A stretch of DNA of 64,000 nucleotides, from contig NZ_FOZI01000003.1 in the NCBI RefSeq assembly GCF_900114495.1, positions 434,001-498,000 of the forward strand. Direction: 5' to 3'. A program made the translations under genes and the position numbers. The notes beneath the pieces were generated by a model that was given only the letters and a program-made list of their open reading frames with translations, was not told where the DNA came from and ran no database searches. Below are positions 12,001-19,511 of this stretch, in pieces. Origin of the DNA: Dyella sp. OK004. GTDB lineage: Bacteria; Pseudomonadota; Gammaproteobacteria; Xanthomonadales; Rhodanobacteraceae. Within the stretch, counting starts at the first letter, position 1. Every line of letters begins with the position of its first letter.

Positions 12001-15000
12001 GTACATGGGGCAAGCAAAACGTAGCGCCTTCTCCGCGCTCGCCGATGACGAGGACATGCAGACCGCCGTGCAGGCCTGGGTGGCCAAGGGCAAGTACGGC
12101 AAGTTGCTGGATCTGTGGGTGAAGGGGTTCGCGTTCGACTGGAACGCGCTCTACGCGGGTGGGGCACGTCCGCGTCGCGTCAGCCTGCCCACGTATCCGT
12201 TCGCGCGCGAGCTTTGCTGGACGGATGTACGCTATCCCGACGCCGCCGAAGCGCTACCCGTCTCGGGTGCCGTGCGAGCAGACAGCGCGACGGTCGCCGC
12301 CGCGGCGCCCGTGGTCAGGATGGCTGATCCTGCGCATACGATGATGCGCATCTGGTGCGAGCTGCTTGGCCGTCCATCGGTCGCCCTCGACGACGATTTC
12401 TTCGAACTTGGCGGCCATTCCTTGTTGGCGACGCAGCTGGCCGTGCGAATCCGCGACGAGTTCGGTGTGGACGTGCCGGTGGGCACGATCCTGGAAGCAC
12501 CCACCGTGGCCGCGCTAGTCCAGCGCCTGCCCATGTCCGCGCCGACGCTGGATGGACTGGAGATTCCGCCGCAGCCGATACCGGTCGCGGCACAGGACGC
12601 GGCGTTTCCGCTGTCGTTCGCGCAGCAGCGGCTGTGGTTCCTCGACCAGCTTGAAGGGCACAGTCCCACCTACAACATTCCCGCCGCGGTCCGTCTGAAA
12701 GGCCGATTGGACGCCGGCGCGCTGGAGGGTGCGCTCAACGACGTAGTCGCTCGCCATGACGCCTTGCGCGCCCGCTTTGGCAGTGCGGACGACACGCCAG
12801 TGCAGTACATCGCCGCGCATCTGGATCTGCCGTTGGTGCTGCACGACCTGCGTGGCATCGCGTCGAAGGAACGCGACGCGAAGACGCGCTGGCTGATGCT
12901 CGACGAAGCGCGCACACCGTTCGACCTGCAAGGCGGCCCGCTTGTGCGCGCCAGCCTGCTGCGGCTGGCCGACGAAGAGCATCTGTTGCTGTTGACCATG
13001 CACCACATCGTCTCCGACGGCTGGTCCATGGGTATTCTCGTGCGCGAACTCGGCACGCTGTATGCCAACCGCAGTTTTTCAGCAGGCGCGAGCTTGCCGG
13101 AGCTGCCGATGCGCTACGTCGACTTTGCCCGCTGGCAGCGCGAATGGCTGAGCGGCGAGGTGCTGGAGCGGCAATTGGCTTATTGGAAGCAGCAGCTCGC
13201 CGGCAGCCCGACACTGCTGACCCTGCCGACCGATCGTCCGCGTCCGTCCACGCAGGGTCAGGATGGTGCCGCGCTGGCCTACGCCCTCCCGGCCGAGCTC
13301 GGTGCGAAGCTGCATGCGCTGAGCCGGAAGTCGCAGGGCACCTTGTTCATGACGCTCTGTGCCGCCTTCAATGTGCTGCTGGCCCGTTATTCCGGCCAGA
13401 GCGATATCTGCATCGGCACGCCGATCGCCAACCGCAACCGCAGCGAGATCGAGGACCTGATCGGCTTCTTCGTCAACACGCTGGTGCTGCGCACTCAGGT
13501 GGATCTGCGCGCCGGGTTTACTGATCTGCTCAAACAGGTGCGCGCCACCACGCTCGACGCCTATGCACACCAGGACGTGCAGTTCGAACAGCTGGTGGGC
13601 GCGGTGCAGCCCGAGCGCCATACCAGTTACTCGCCGCTGTTTCAGGTGATGCTCGTGTTGCAGAACGCACCGCTCAACCTGGCGTTGCCGGGGCTGGAAC
13701 TGGAGCTGGTGCCGCACGAAACGGTGACGGCCAAGTTCGACATCACGCTGACGCTGAGCGAAGGCCCGCAAGGACTGTACGGCAGCTTTGAATACAACAC
13801 CGACCTGTTCGATCACGCCACGATGGAACGGATGGCTGGTCATTTCAGCCATTTGCTGCAGGCGATTGTGGCCGAGCCGGAGCGGCCCGTGGGCGAGCTG
13901 AGCATGATGGGCGAGGCCGAGCGCCGGCATCTCGTCTACGGTTTCAACGACACTGCGAAGGTCTATCCGCGGGTAGGGCCGGACACGCACACGCTGCACC
14001 AGTTGTTCGAGGCGCAGGTGGTGCGCAGCCCCGACCATGCAGCAGTAGTGTATGAGGGCGTGTCACTGAGCTATGCCGAACTCAATGCGCGAGCCAACCG
14101 CCTGGCGCGTCACCTGCGCCGTCTCGGCGTGGGGCCCGACGTGCTGGTCGGTCTGTGCACCGAGCGCTCGATCGAAATGATCGTGGGCCTGTACGCGATC
14201 GTGAAGGCCGGCGGCGCCTACGTGCCACTGGACCCGACCTATCCGGCCGACCGTCTGGCAACCATCGTGGAGGACGCGGCTCCCGCCGCGATCCTCACTC
14301 AGCAACACCTGCGCCACGCGGCGCCGTCGGTGTCAGGCGTGCCGGTGCTCTGCCTCGACGGCGACGCCGGGACGTGGGCCGGCGAAGACGCGGGCAATCC
14401 CGCCAACGCCACGCAGCCGGGCCACCTGGCCTACGTGATCTACACCTCGGGTTCCACCGGCAAGCCCAAGGGCGTCGGTATCGATCACCGCGGCATCGTC
14501 AACCGTCTGCAATGGATGCAGGAAGCCTATCCGCTGACCAGCGCCGACCGCGTGCTGCAGAAGACGCCCTTCAGCTTCGATGTCTCGGTGTGGGAGTTCT
14601 TCTGGCCGCTGCTGGAAGGTGCCACGTTGGTCGTTGCCAGGCCCGGCGGTCATCAGGACGTAGCCTACCTGGCCGGCCTGATCGACGCCGAAGGCATCAC
14701 CACCACGCACTTCGTGCCACCGATGCTGGAGGTCTTCCTCAACGAGGTGGAGCCCGGTAGCGGGCGTTCGCTGCGCCAGGTGATGTGCAGCGGGCAGGCG
14801 TTGCCGATGGATCTGCAGCAGCGCTTCTTTGCTACCTGGGACCATGTGGAGCTGCACAACCTGTATGGCCCGACGGAAGCCTCAGTCGACGTCACTTACT
14901 GGCAGTGCCGCAAGGACAGCGCGCTGAACTGCGTGCCGATCGGCAAACCGATCGCCAACATCCAGATCCACATCCTCGATGACTTCCTCAATCCTGTGCC

Positions 15001-16600
15001 GGTAGGCGTGGTGGGCCACCTGTTTATCGCGGGCATCGGCCTGGCGCGCGGCTACGTCAATCGCCCGGACCTGACCGCGCAGGCCTTCATCCCCAATCCG
15101 TTCAGTGCGACGGCTGGCGCGCGTATGTATCTGTCGGGCGACCTTGCACGCTACCTGCCGGACGGCACCATCGAGTATCTCGGCCGCAGCGATCACCAGG
15201 TGAAGATCCGCGGCCTGCGCATCGAGCTCGGCGAGATCGAATCGACGCTGGCAGCGATGGACGCTGTGCGCGATGTGGTGGTGCTGGCTCGGCCAGACGA
15301 GCGTGGCATCCCGCGCCTGGTGGCCTACCTGGTGGCTCGCGATGGCCAGGCATTGCCGGACCCGGCCGTATTGCGCCGGACCCTGACGCAGACGCTGCCC
15401 GACTATATGGTGCCGGAGTACTTCGTGCCGCTCCCGGTGATGCCGCTCACCTCCAACGGCAAGGTCGACCGCAAGGCGCTGCCCGCGCCGGAGATGGCGC
15501 ACGACGAAGCCGAGCACATCGCACCGCGTACCGCCATGGAGAAAGCGATCGCGGTGGTGTGGTCGGATCTGCTGAAGGTGGAGAACGTCGGCCTCACCGA
15601 CGACTTCTTCGAACTGGGCGGCCATTCGCTGCTGGCAACGCAGCTGGTCTCGCAGCTGCGCAAGCGCCACGTTGCCGAGATCGAGCTGCGCGACCTGTTC
15701 TCGCATGCCACGCTGGGTGCGCTGGCGGCGTTTGTCGATTCGCGCAAGCAGGGCAGCCTGCATCCGAACCTGGTGCCGATCCGCGCAAAGGGCTCGGCCG
15801 CGCCGCTGTTTCTGATCCACCCCATCGGCGGTGGCGTGCAGTACGCCTTCGACTTGTCGCAGCACCTGGATGCCAACCAGCCCGTGTATGGCCTGGCGGT
15901 GGGCGAAACGCCGCAGGCGAGCATCGATGGCATGGCGTCGACCTATCTGGATGCTATCCGCGAAGTGCGGCCGTCCGGTCCCTACTTGCTGGCCGGCTGG
16001 TCGCTGGGCGGCATGGTCGCCTATGAGATCGCCCACCGGCTGCTGGCGGCGGGCGAGGATGTGCAATTCGTGGGCATGATCGACACCAGCGGCCCGTCGG
16101 TGCGCGCGAAGCAGCGCGACGAGCATCCGGTCAAGCACGATGGCTGCCGTGCGCTGCTGAACTGGCTGCTCGATCTGAACTTGGTCGGTGATTGGCGCCG
16201 CCATCCCGCGTACCCCGAACTGATGGCGCGGGCTCTGCGTGGCGACCTCGAAGGCATGATCGCGCTGTGCTTCGACGCTGCGCTGGTGCCGCCCGGACTG
16301 GACGCTGGGGAGGTGCGGAGCACCGTGGCGCTGTACGAAGCGTGCGGCCGCGCGGCCGACGATTATCGGCCGCCCGCGGCACAGCTGCCGGTGACGTACT
16401 TCGCGGCGGATCGGCGCGACGGCGAGGACGTTGCGTTGGGCTGGCGCGAGTTGCTGGGCCGGCATCTGGAGGTGTCGAGGATCGGCGGTTCGCACCTGTC
16501 GATGGTCAAGGCGCCGCTGGTCGAAAAGCTCGCGCGGGATATCTCGGAGCGGATCGGACGTTACGCGTCGAACCTCTCTTTCACTGCTGCCAACCCCTGA
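2..16600 (+). CDS. trans-AT PKS/NRPS hybrid megasynthase, 3' part (5' end outside window)
   Basis: Multidomain assembly-line enzyme that extends a polyketide, adds one amino acid and releases the product. Approximate residues of the visible part: KR end 1-140; ACP (Ser208); KS1 296-727 (Cys465, His600); KR 914-1334 (TGGAGGLG); ACP (Ser1387); KS2 1474-1905 (Cys1643, His1778); KR 2080-2530; C-methyltransferase 2580-2900 (EIGAGTGGT); ACP (Ser2981); DH 3047-3330 (His3076, Asp3241); ACP (Ser3398); KS3 3486-3905; PCP (Ser4140); C 4200-4633 (HHIVSDG); A 4667-5167; PCP (Ser5209); TE 5257-5520 (GWSLGG, Ser5334). No AT domain follows any KS, only the post-KS linker ending in LPTYPF, so malonyl loading must be in trans. 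KS3 has Cys3642 but Gln3777 in place of the HGTGT histidine, so it is probably non-elongating. My reading of the A-domain pocket is DVWHMSLVDK, serine-like. The frame is open at the left edge, inside a KR, so the true start lies upstream. Stop TGA is 34 bases before the P450 gene. Confidence 0.97.
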   Translation: MLRAKVAGTLCLDEASSELALDAFIVFSSLAGAIGNVGQADYAAANAFIDAFAHQRNTLVAQGQRHGRTLSVNWPLWEQGGMRVDAATRRHLLQEKGMTPLATADGCDALARAWSLDSPQVLVVAGDPERLRAEVLGVAPMVEARTPDRIEHRSAPAPERQAESLDATAGDLRERSVRYLVRMLSATLKLPPQRIDAEARLEAYGIDSVMTLDLTARLEQAFGPLPKTLFFEYQTIAALADYFLQHHRAALAKLLGESSAVTAPTSTGTVPAPVAPVAASRLRTRFAARADAPEDGIAIIGVAGRYPQARNLEEFWTNLSQGRDSITEIPADRWDHSLYFDEDRNAPGKTYGKWGGFIDGVDRFDARFFNISPREAALMDPQERLFLECVHATLEDAGYTRENVAEDGDVGVFAGVMYEEYQLYGAQEQARGRFVAAPGSPASIANRISYFCDFHGPSLALDTMCSSSLTAIHLACESLARGGCVVAIAGGVNVSIHPNKYLVLAQGKFISAKGRCESFGEGGEGYVPGEGVGAVLLKPLAQARADGDHIYGVIKATAVNHGGKTNGYTVPNPNAQAKVIERALRAGGVDARHISYIEAHGTGTSLGDPIEIAGLSKAFGHWTQDRGYCAIGSAKSNIGHAESAAGIAGLTKVLLQLKHRQLAPSLHSAVLNPNIDFHATPFVVQQELAEWPRPVIDGRERPRIAGISSFGAGGANAHVVVEEYVSPAVTPVSAGPSMVPLSARDKERLRERARELLACLATPDITLADLAYTLQVGREAMDERLALLVHSLDELRDKLTAWLAGETAVEGLYLGQARRSAGALAALASDDDMAGTVATWFARGKYDRLLDLWTKGLHLDWRRLRGDDVHPRRVSLPTYPFAGERHWLPAGTAQLPSSVDHASMPEASAGPIETLMFRPAWAARPIAASDGDNFASRLVLLCGLEDGQAARIQERFPEATCLVAPTAADLAASFEAAAAMLLEKLQGLTAQAGRHLIQIVVPREGERQALAGLDGMLRTARLESPRLIGQLIAVDVGQDVVRALQDDGEAPRVRHLRGERQVIHWMEARPATHPASPWKDRGVYLITGGAGGLGLIFARAIASEVHNPVLVLTGRSAPDETIREQLRQLEALGAVVRYHAVDVADAESVAALVRGIPEEFESLDGIVHSAGVVRDSFLVAKTHEELRQVLRAKVAGTLNLDRASHDMALDAFICFSSIAGAIGSVGQADYAAANAFVDAFVHERAERVVRGERRGRTLSINWPLWAEGGMRVDAATRTMMRQQLGMHPLSSEEGVRILRDAWTSDAHQLLVVAGEPERIRDAVLGTASPTTVERPLAVAEDEEIAVTAASSREALWQSLANLVSSLIKVKPEDLDGETTFSEYGFDSVSLTEFGNALNQHYQLRLTPTVFFEHPTLNGLADHLMRDHGVVVASSPVRTRAVANASVASVSAPSPRATQEPEPAPVIDEPIAGESIAIVGMSGRFPHAADIDAFWQNLRDGRDCIDEIPPARWDWRSLHGDPGREAHRTNIIWGGFIDGVDEFDPMFFGISPKEAELMDPQQRLVMIHVWKALEDAGYASAALAGSDTAVYIGTGATGYGRLIDRAGLGGEAYASTGGVPSVGPNRISFLFDWHGPSEPVETACSSSLIAIARGVAAIRRGDASVAVVGGVNTIVTPEAHISFSKAGMLSADGRCKTFAAEADGYVRGEGVAMLVLKKLADAERDGDHIYGLVRGVAENHGGHANSLTAPNPTAQAEVIRKAQRQAGVDPRTVTYVEAHGTGTRLGDPVEVQGLKAAFGDEAVAAPYCGLGSVKTNIGHLELAAGVAGVVKVLLQMKHRMLVKSLHSDRLNPYLELDGSPFYVVRDAGEWAPLRDARGQVLPRRAGVSSFGFGGVNAHVVLEEYLAPVTARASSEGPVAVLLSARDEERLREQIRLLLDFVTSDVVDLADLAYTLQVGREAMETRLALVVTSMDELRNQLRLIVSGGKEAGRVHRGTASRGRRDATHDARTVAAWVEAHDFDQLLDAWVQGLVFDWRSLYGARTPRRISLPTYPFARGRYWVPDATMPSRGGVAEPAASGHEWLLLPTWQVVEPKLAPSAQEGRSLIVGGSPTQRAALLAALPDAAALEWPALADIAAIEYRLRASGSFDRLVWLVDINEAGASNDDESLVDAQGRGVIAGFRLIKALLALGFDKRALDWTIVTVQTQAVHGSDAIAPRHAAVHGFAGAVAKEFAHWRLRLLDLAREGAWPVDTMCRLVDEPRGATLAWRGGQWFRQVLSPIDAASVEGASPYREGGVYIVIGGAGGIGQAWSEHMIRTYRARIVWIGRRPEDDTIAQARARLGAFGPMPLYIAADASDRAALERVREEVLACHGAIHGVVHAAIDLLDKSVAQMDEERLRAGLSAKVDASVRIAQVYSALPLDFMLFLSSLAGFVRAAGQGSYAAGCTFKDAYALHLAKRLPYPVKVMNWGYWGSIGAVASDDYRERMARQGIGSIEPGEGMRALDRLLRSPMPQLGFLKATREDVCGGVFDLVGDARVSLHPARFDSLAQTLAQGAAPVFPGDAAQLAAEGREIDRLALAILRGELQAHGLTDPALVASRHARWLRHSLRWIAEAEFTAAPSLERAWAAWNERKAAWLGAGNVRQAQVALVDTMLRALPSILQGRVEATAVMFPDSSMRLVEGVYQGNAVADHFNDVLCDAVLAFVAARVARDPAARIRIVEIGAGTGGTSARVMARLAPYAEHIGEYCYTDLSRAFLLHAEGKYGPHYPYLAYRLLDIGSPLEGQDIKVGAYDLAIATNVLHATRDIRESLRNTKALLGANGLLMLNELASCELWSHLTFGLLDGWWLYEDEALRISGCPSLSPARWDAVLREEGYRHVHFPAEPAHGLGQQVIVAESDGVSLQKRLLKAGAAASVSARVDIATVSHPAAAAPVRSSADAASLRERCRARLAKLVGKALKIPASEIDTATGLDRYGMDSILVLELTHALRAAFEDIGIEDRVTSTLFFEHPTIDALADHFVTTESDAMARWTGTEARVTPSVRPHPMLHRDTSDASARRYASHFDGEEFFLADHRVQGRRVLPGVAQLEMVRAAAQAAMPGSARVRLGKVTWVRPAVADEAGLSLNLTLMPEQDGAFRFALRGDGGAVYSQGIASSDAIPAESADRHDFASLRARCAMAHVDHERCYAVFERKGLQYGAAFRGVDELFVGKGEVLAKISLPASVASSLPDYVLHPSLLDAALQSSLGLHLAAHGEDGIALALPFAVDAVQVFAPCVAQMWAYVRHAEAAATGSNISQLDIDLCNANGEVCVRLEKLSLRTVNPKLPRETNNERNSPDMNDSMGITSHHSHADTLPSAAVLREKSTLQFRKLISRRVSLPLEVIEAGVGFDEYGLDSIVVMELTEALREVFGAQNIGATLFFEHRDIEGLVEHFMQADPAALARWAGLDTAAPAAPPVHASGAQARDVLPVEATIPSVPANAAPFDVAIVGMSGRYPGANDVHQFWENLAAGRHSVTEVPPERWDHSRFFDEHKGKPGKTYARWAGLLDDVQGFDRLFFNIAPGEARLMSPQERLFMQEVHASVEDAGYTAANLSVGRKIGVFVGVSNEHYATGARFWSIANRISHLCNFQGPSLAVDTACSSSLTAIHLALESLRSGDSEVAIAGGVNLIVAPTQLIDLASMTMLSADDKCKSFAAGADGFVDAEAVGAFVLKPLHRAVADGDHIYGVIKGSAINSGGKTNAYLVPNPNMQAQLVTDALRRAGIDARTVSYVEAQGTGSHLGDPIEVAGLAKAFRHWTQERQFCALGSAKSNVGHSESASGFVAVSKVLMQMKHAMLAPSLHAATPNPEIRFADTPFFVQQALAPWPRPQLDVDGHRREFPRRAGVSSFGAGGANAHLLIEEYVEPAMPGRAGQPSGPAMIVLSARDAERLKARAERLLAALAPERHAVDLTLMDVAYTLQVGREAMEERLALLAQSLDDLRVKLAAFVAGSREVDDLYMGQAKRSAFSALADDEDMQTAVQAWVAKGKYGKLLDLWVKGFAFDWNALYAGGARPRRVSLPTYPFARELCWTDVRYPDAAEALPVSGAVRADSATVAAAAPVVRMADPAHTMMRIWCELLGRPSVALDDDFFELGGHSLLATQLAVRIRDEFGVDVPVGTILEAPTVAALVQRLPMSAPTLDGLEIPPQPIPVAAQDAAFPLSFAQQRLWFLDQLEGHSPTYNIPAAVRLKGRLDAGALEGALNDVVARHDALRARFGSADDTPVQYIAAHLDLPLVLHDLRGIASKERDAKTRWLMLDEARTPFDLQGGPLVRASLLRLADEEHLLLLTMHHIVSDGWSMGILVRELGTLYANRSFSAGASLPELPMRYVDFARWQREWLSGEVLERQLAYWKQQLAGSPTLLTLPTDRPRPSTQGQDGAALAYALPAELGAKLHALSRKSQGTLFMTLCAAFNVLLARYSGQSDICIGTPIANRNRSEIEDLIGFFVNTLVLRTQVDLRAGFTDLLKQVRATTLDAYAHQDVQFEQLVGAVQPERHTSYSPLFQVMLVLQNAPLNLALPGLELELVPHETVTAKFDITLTLSEGPQGLYGSFEYNTDLFDHATMERMAGHFSHLLQAIVAEPERPVGELSMMGEAERRHLVYGFNDTAKVYPRVGPDTHTLHQLFEAQVVRSPDHAAVVYEGVSLSYAELNARANRLARHLRRLGVGPDVLVGLCTERSIEMIVGLYAIVKAGGAYVPLDPTYPADRLATIVEDAAPAAILTQQHLRHAAPSVSGVPVLCLDGDAGTWAGEDAGNPANATQPGHLAYVIYTSGSTGKPKGVGIDHRGIVNRLQWMQEAYPLTSADRVLQKTPFSFDVSVWEFFWPLLEGATLVVARPGGHQDVAYLAGLIDAEGITTTHFVPPMLEVFLNEVEPGSGRSLRQVMCSGQALPMDLQQRFFATWDHVELHNLYGPTEASVDVTYWQCRKDSALNCVPIGKPIANIQIHILDDFLNPVPVGVVGHLFIAGIGLARGYVNRPDLTAQAFIPNPFSATAGARMYLSGDLARYLPDGTIEYLGRSDHQVKIRGLRIELGEIESTLAAMDAVRDVVVLARPDERGIPRLVAYLVARDGQALPDPAVLRRTLTQTLPDYMVPEYFVPLPVMPLTSNGKVDRKALPAPEMAHDEAEHIAPRTAMEKAIAVVWSDLLKVENVGLTDDFFELGGHSLLATQLVSQLRKRHVAEIELRDLFSHATLGALAAFVDSRKQGSLHPNLVPIRAKGSAAPLFLIHPIGGGVQYAFDLSQHLDANQPVYGLAVGETPQASIDGMASTYLDAIREVRPSGPYLLAGWSLGGMVAYEIAHRLLAAGEDVQFVGMIDTSGPSVRAKQRDEHPVKHDGCRALLNWLLDLNLVGDWRRHPAYPELMARALRGDLEGMIALCFDAALVPPGLDAGEVRSTVALYEACGRAADDYRPPAAQLPVTYFAADRRDGEDVALGWRELLGRHLEVSRIGGSHLSMVKAPLVEKLARDISERIGRYASNLSFTAANP

Positions 16601-16634
16601 TTGATCAAACATGACCGCCCAAGAGGGGAATGCC

Positions 16635-18122
16635 ATGAACGAAACGATCGCCTCGGACGAACTCGGCCTGGCTGCGGAAGCACCGGCCGAGTTGAGTTAC
16701 ACGCGCCGCATCGAAGATCTGCCCGGCCCAAAAGGCCAGCCCTTCGTCGGCAATGCGCTGCAGCTCAGCGGCCGGCAGATGCACCAGAAGTTCACTGCCT
16801 GGGTGCGCGAGTTCGGGCCGATGTTCCGGCTGCAGGTGTTCGGCCACACCATCGTGATCGTCTCTGACGCTGCCACCGCGCATGGCGTGATGCGCGAACG
16901 CCCCGATGGGTTCCGGCGCAACGGCGGCCTGAAGCAGGTCATGAATGAGCTGCACATCGGTGGCGTGTTCACTGCCGAGGGTGCTGCGTGGCGAAAGCAG
17001 CGCAAACTGGTGATGAGCGGACTCAATGCGGAGGTCATCCGCAACTTCTTTCCGAAGATGGTCACTTTGACCGAGCGGATGCTGGAGCGCTGGAAAGCGG
17101 CGGTGGCCGAAGGTCGCGCCGTGGACCTGCGCCGCGACCTCAAGGCGATGGCGCTGGATACTATCGTCGGCATCGCTATGGGCCACGACATCGATGCGGT
17201 GAACCACGACGGCGACCCGCTGCAGCGCGATATCGACAATATGTTCCAGCGCCTGGGCAACCGCACCACCGCGGCGTTCCCGTACTGGCGCTACTTCAAG
17301 CTACCGGTGGATCGTGCGGCCGAGCGCTCGTTTGCCGATATCGAGGGGAGGGTGGTGGAGTTCATCCGCCACACGCGCGAGCGCATGGAGCAGCAGCGGG
17401 AGCTGCAGCGCAAGCCCGCCAATATGCTGGAGGCAATGATTGCGGCCAGCGAGGATCCCGAATCCGAGTTCACAGACGAGGAGCTGGTCGCCAACGCGAT
17501 CCTCAGCGTGATCGGCGGCGAGGACACGACGGCCAACTCGATCGCCTGGATGCTCTGCCTGTTGGCACAGAACCCGGCGGCTGCCACCGCGCTAGCCGCC
17601 GAGGTGGATCAGGTGCTCGGCACCGCGCCGCTGCCGCGCGAGTGGGAGCAGATGAAGGCGTTCTCTTACCTGGAGGCGGCGCACAGCGAGACGCAGCGGC
17701 TGAAAGCGGTCGCTCCGTATCTCGGGCTCACGGCCAATGCCGATTGCGTCGTCGCTGATACCTTCATTCCAAAGAACACGGCCATCATTGTTGCGACGGC
17801 AGGCGAGGGGCGCGACGAGGCGCAGTTCCCCGGACACGAGCGATTCCGACCCGAGCGTTGGATCGCGGAGATGCGCGACCCGGAGGAGGAGGATCCCAGC
17901 CGCAAGCTGTTCCCGTTCGGCGGCGGCGCACGATTGTGCCCGGGACGCTTCCTGGCGCTGACCGAGATCAAAGTTGTGGTCGCGATGATCATGCGCAACT
18001 TCGAACTCGAGCCCGATCCCAAGGCGCCGCCGGCGAAGGAGCTGCTGAATTTCTTCATGGCGCCCAGCTCGGTGCCGGTGCGTCTGAAGTTGCGCGTGCC
18101 GCCAGTAGGGGAGGGCCATTGA
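16635..18122 (+). CDS. cytochrome P450
   Basis: Haem-thiolate monooxygenase, likely a tailoring oxidase for the polyketide-peptide. The protein is 495 residues. It shows the I-helix GGEDTTAN, the ExxR motif (ETQR), the PERW segment and the haem loop FGGGARLCPGRF with Cys435 as the expected iron ligand. I chose the ATG at 16635 because AAGAGGGG lies six bases upstream; an in-frame ATG at 16611 would place that site inside the gene. There is no fused reductase, so ferredoxin partners must come from elsewhere. Its final codons overlap the TTG start of the MATE gene (TTGA), which points to co-translation. Role in this pathway is inferred from position; the family call is secure. Confidence 0.95.
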   Translation: MNETIASDELGLAAEAPAELSYTRRIEDLPGPKGQPFVGNALQLSGRQMHQKFTAWVREFGPMFRLQVFGHTIVIVSDAATAHGVMRERPDGFRRNGGLKQVMNELHIGGVFTAEGAAWRKQRKLVMSGLNAEVIRNFFPKMVTLTERMLERWKAAVAEGRAVDLRRDLKAMALDTIVGIAMGHDIDAVNHDGDPLQRDIDNMFQRLGNRTTAAFPYWRYFKLPVDRAAERSFADIEGRVVEFIRHTRERMEQQRELQRKPANMLEAMIAASEDPESEFTDEELVANAILSVIGGEDTTANSIAWMLCLLAQNPAAATALAAEVDQVLGTAPLPREWEQMKAFSYLEAAHSETQRLKAVAPYLGLTANADCVVADTFIPKNTAIIVATAGEGRDEAQFPGHERFRPERWIAEMRDPEEEDPSRKLFPFGGGARLCPGRFLALTEIKVVVAMIMRNFELEPDPKAPPAKELLNFFMAPSSVPVRLKLRVPPVGEGH

Positions 18123-19510
18123 ACGCCGTCGTGCCCGCATCCAGCGTGCAGATTGCCAGGCGGATCTTGCATGTCTCGCTGCCCTTGATGGGTTCCATGA
18201 TCGGCAACCTGATCATGATGCTGGTCGACCGGATCTGCCTGGCGAGATATTCCAGCGATACGCTGGCCGCCTCTGGCCCCGCGGTCTACACGGCGATGGC
18301 GATCGTTGGCTTCTTCGTGGCGGTGGTCGGCTTCTCGCGCTCCTGCGTCGCGCAGGCCTACGGCCGCTCGGGCCATGCGGATGCCGCCTGGCAAGCCGCC
18401 ATCGGCATCGTCGTTGGTGTGGTCTTCGCGGTGCTGCTGTTGTTATTGGCGCCGTTGATGGCGTGGATTCCCGCGCTGAGCGACCGGCCGCTCGCGCTCA
18501 CCCGGCTGGAGTCCCAGTTCCTCTACTGGGCGGCGTACTTCGGCGCGGCGATGACCTTCAACATGGCCTTGTCGTCGTACTTCAACGGCATCGGCAAAAC
18601 CCGCATCACCTTGGTGGCCGGGCTGGTCGGGCAGGCCGTGGGCATCGTGGCGACCATCGGCCTGGTGTTCGGCCGCTTCGGCCTGCCGGAACTGGGCATG
18701 CGCGGCTCGGCGCTCGGCACGTTGGCCGGCACGCTGGCGATCACGCTGATCTACGTGGCCTACCTGCCGAAGGAGGTGTGGAGCGACGTGCGGCGGCTGG
18801 TGGCGGCGCGCGGAATTCATCGTGGCGACCTGGCGCCGCGGATCAGGAAGGGCATCGCGCTGGGCGTGACAGCGGGGATCGGCAATTTCGGCAATGCCGC
18901 CTTTATCTGGATCATCGCTGGGCTCGGCGCAATCGCGTTGGCCGCCAACAACGTCAACCTCACCGTCAGCTATATCGGTGTGATCCCGCTGCTGGGCCTG
19001 GGTATCGGCTGCAGCGTGCTGTGCGGAAATGCATTGGGGCAGGGTGAGTTCGAGCAGGTGCCGAGGATTCTGCTGGTCACGCTTGCTCTCGAGCTGGTCT
19101 ACGTGGCGTTTACCGCCTACCTGCAGATTGTCACGCCCGGCGTGCTGCTCGATCCGTTCGGGCTTGCCGACAAGCCGCAGGAGATTCGCCACGCGGCGGT
19201 CGCGACCTCGAAGGTGCTGTGGACGTATTCGCTGGCCTTCGCGTTCTCGATGACCGGGCAGGCGGTGCTGGAGGCGTTCGGTCTTACGCGGTTTCTGTTC
19301 GCGGTGCGCTTCGTGATGATGTGGGTGCTGAGCATTCCCACGATCTACCTGATGACGCTGGGGCATGTCGGTGATGCCGAATATCTGCCCGTGGCCTGGG
19401 TGGTCGGCTCCTCATTCGAGGCGGGCATCGGGATTCTGTATTTCTGGCGGATCTGGGTGGCGGTGAGGCACCGGCAGAACGAGATCGTGCTGACGCAAGT
19501 GAGGGCCTGA
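18119..19510 (+). CDS. MATE-family multidrug/product efflux transporter
   Basis: Inner-membrane cation-coupled antiporter of about 463 residues. The translation is a succession of hydrophobic helices with the MATE-type beginning (ILHVSLPLMGSMIGNLIMMLVDRICLA) and a second homologous half. The proposed start is TTG at 18119, sharing bases with the P450 stop and preceded by AGGGGAGG four bases upstream; GTG at 18131 is the alternative. The open frame continues far upstream inside the P450 gene, but that part is a shadow. Wedged between the P450 and the phosphopantetheinyl transferase in a gapless operon, it most likely exports the product or gives self-protection. Confidence 0.9.
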   Translation: MNAVVPASSVQIARRILHVSLPLMGSMIGNLIMMLVDRICLARYSSDTLAASGPAVYTAMAIVGFFVAVVGFSRSCVAQAYGRSGHADAAWQAAIGIVVGVVFAVLLLLLAPLMAWIPALSDRPLALTRLESQFLYWAAYFGAAMTFNMALSSYFNGIGKTRITLVAGLVGQAVGIVATIGLVFGRFGLPELGMRGSALGTLAGTLAITLIYVAYLPKEVWSDVRRLVAARGIHRGDLAPRIRKGIALGVTAGIGNFGNAAFIWIIAGLGAIALAANNVNLTVSYIGVIPLLGLGIGCSVLCGNALGQGEFEQVPRILLVTLALELVYVAFTAYLQIVTPGVLLDPFGLADKPQEIRHAAVATSKVLWTYSLAFAFSMTGQAVLEAFGLTRFLFAVRFVMMWVLSIPTIYLMTLGHVGDAEYLPVAWVVGSSFEAGIGILYFWRIWVAVRHRQNEIVLTQVRA

Positions 19511-19511
19511 T

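Noticed and set aside
14882-16636. 584-codon open frame on the minus strand
   Set aside because: Shadow of the A-PCP-TE region; composition is that of reversed coding sequence.
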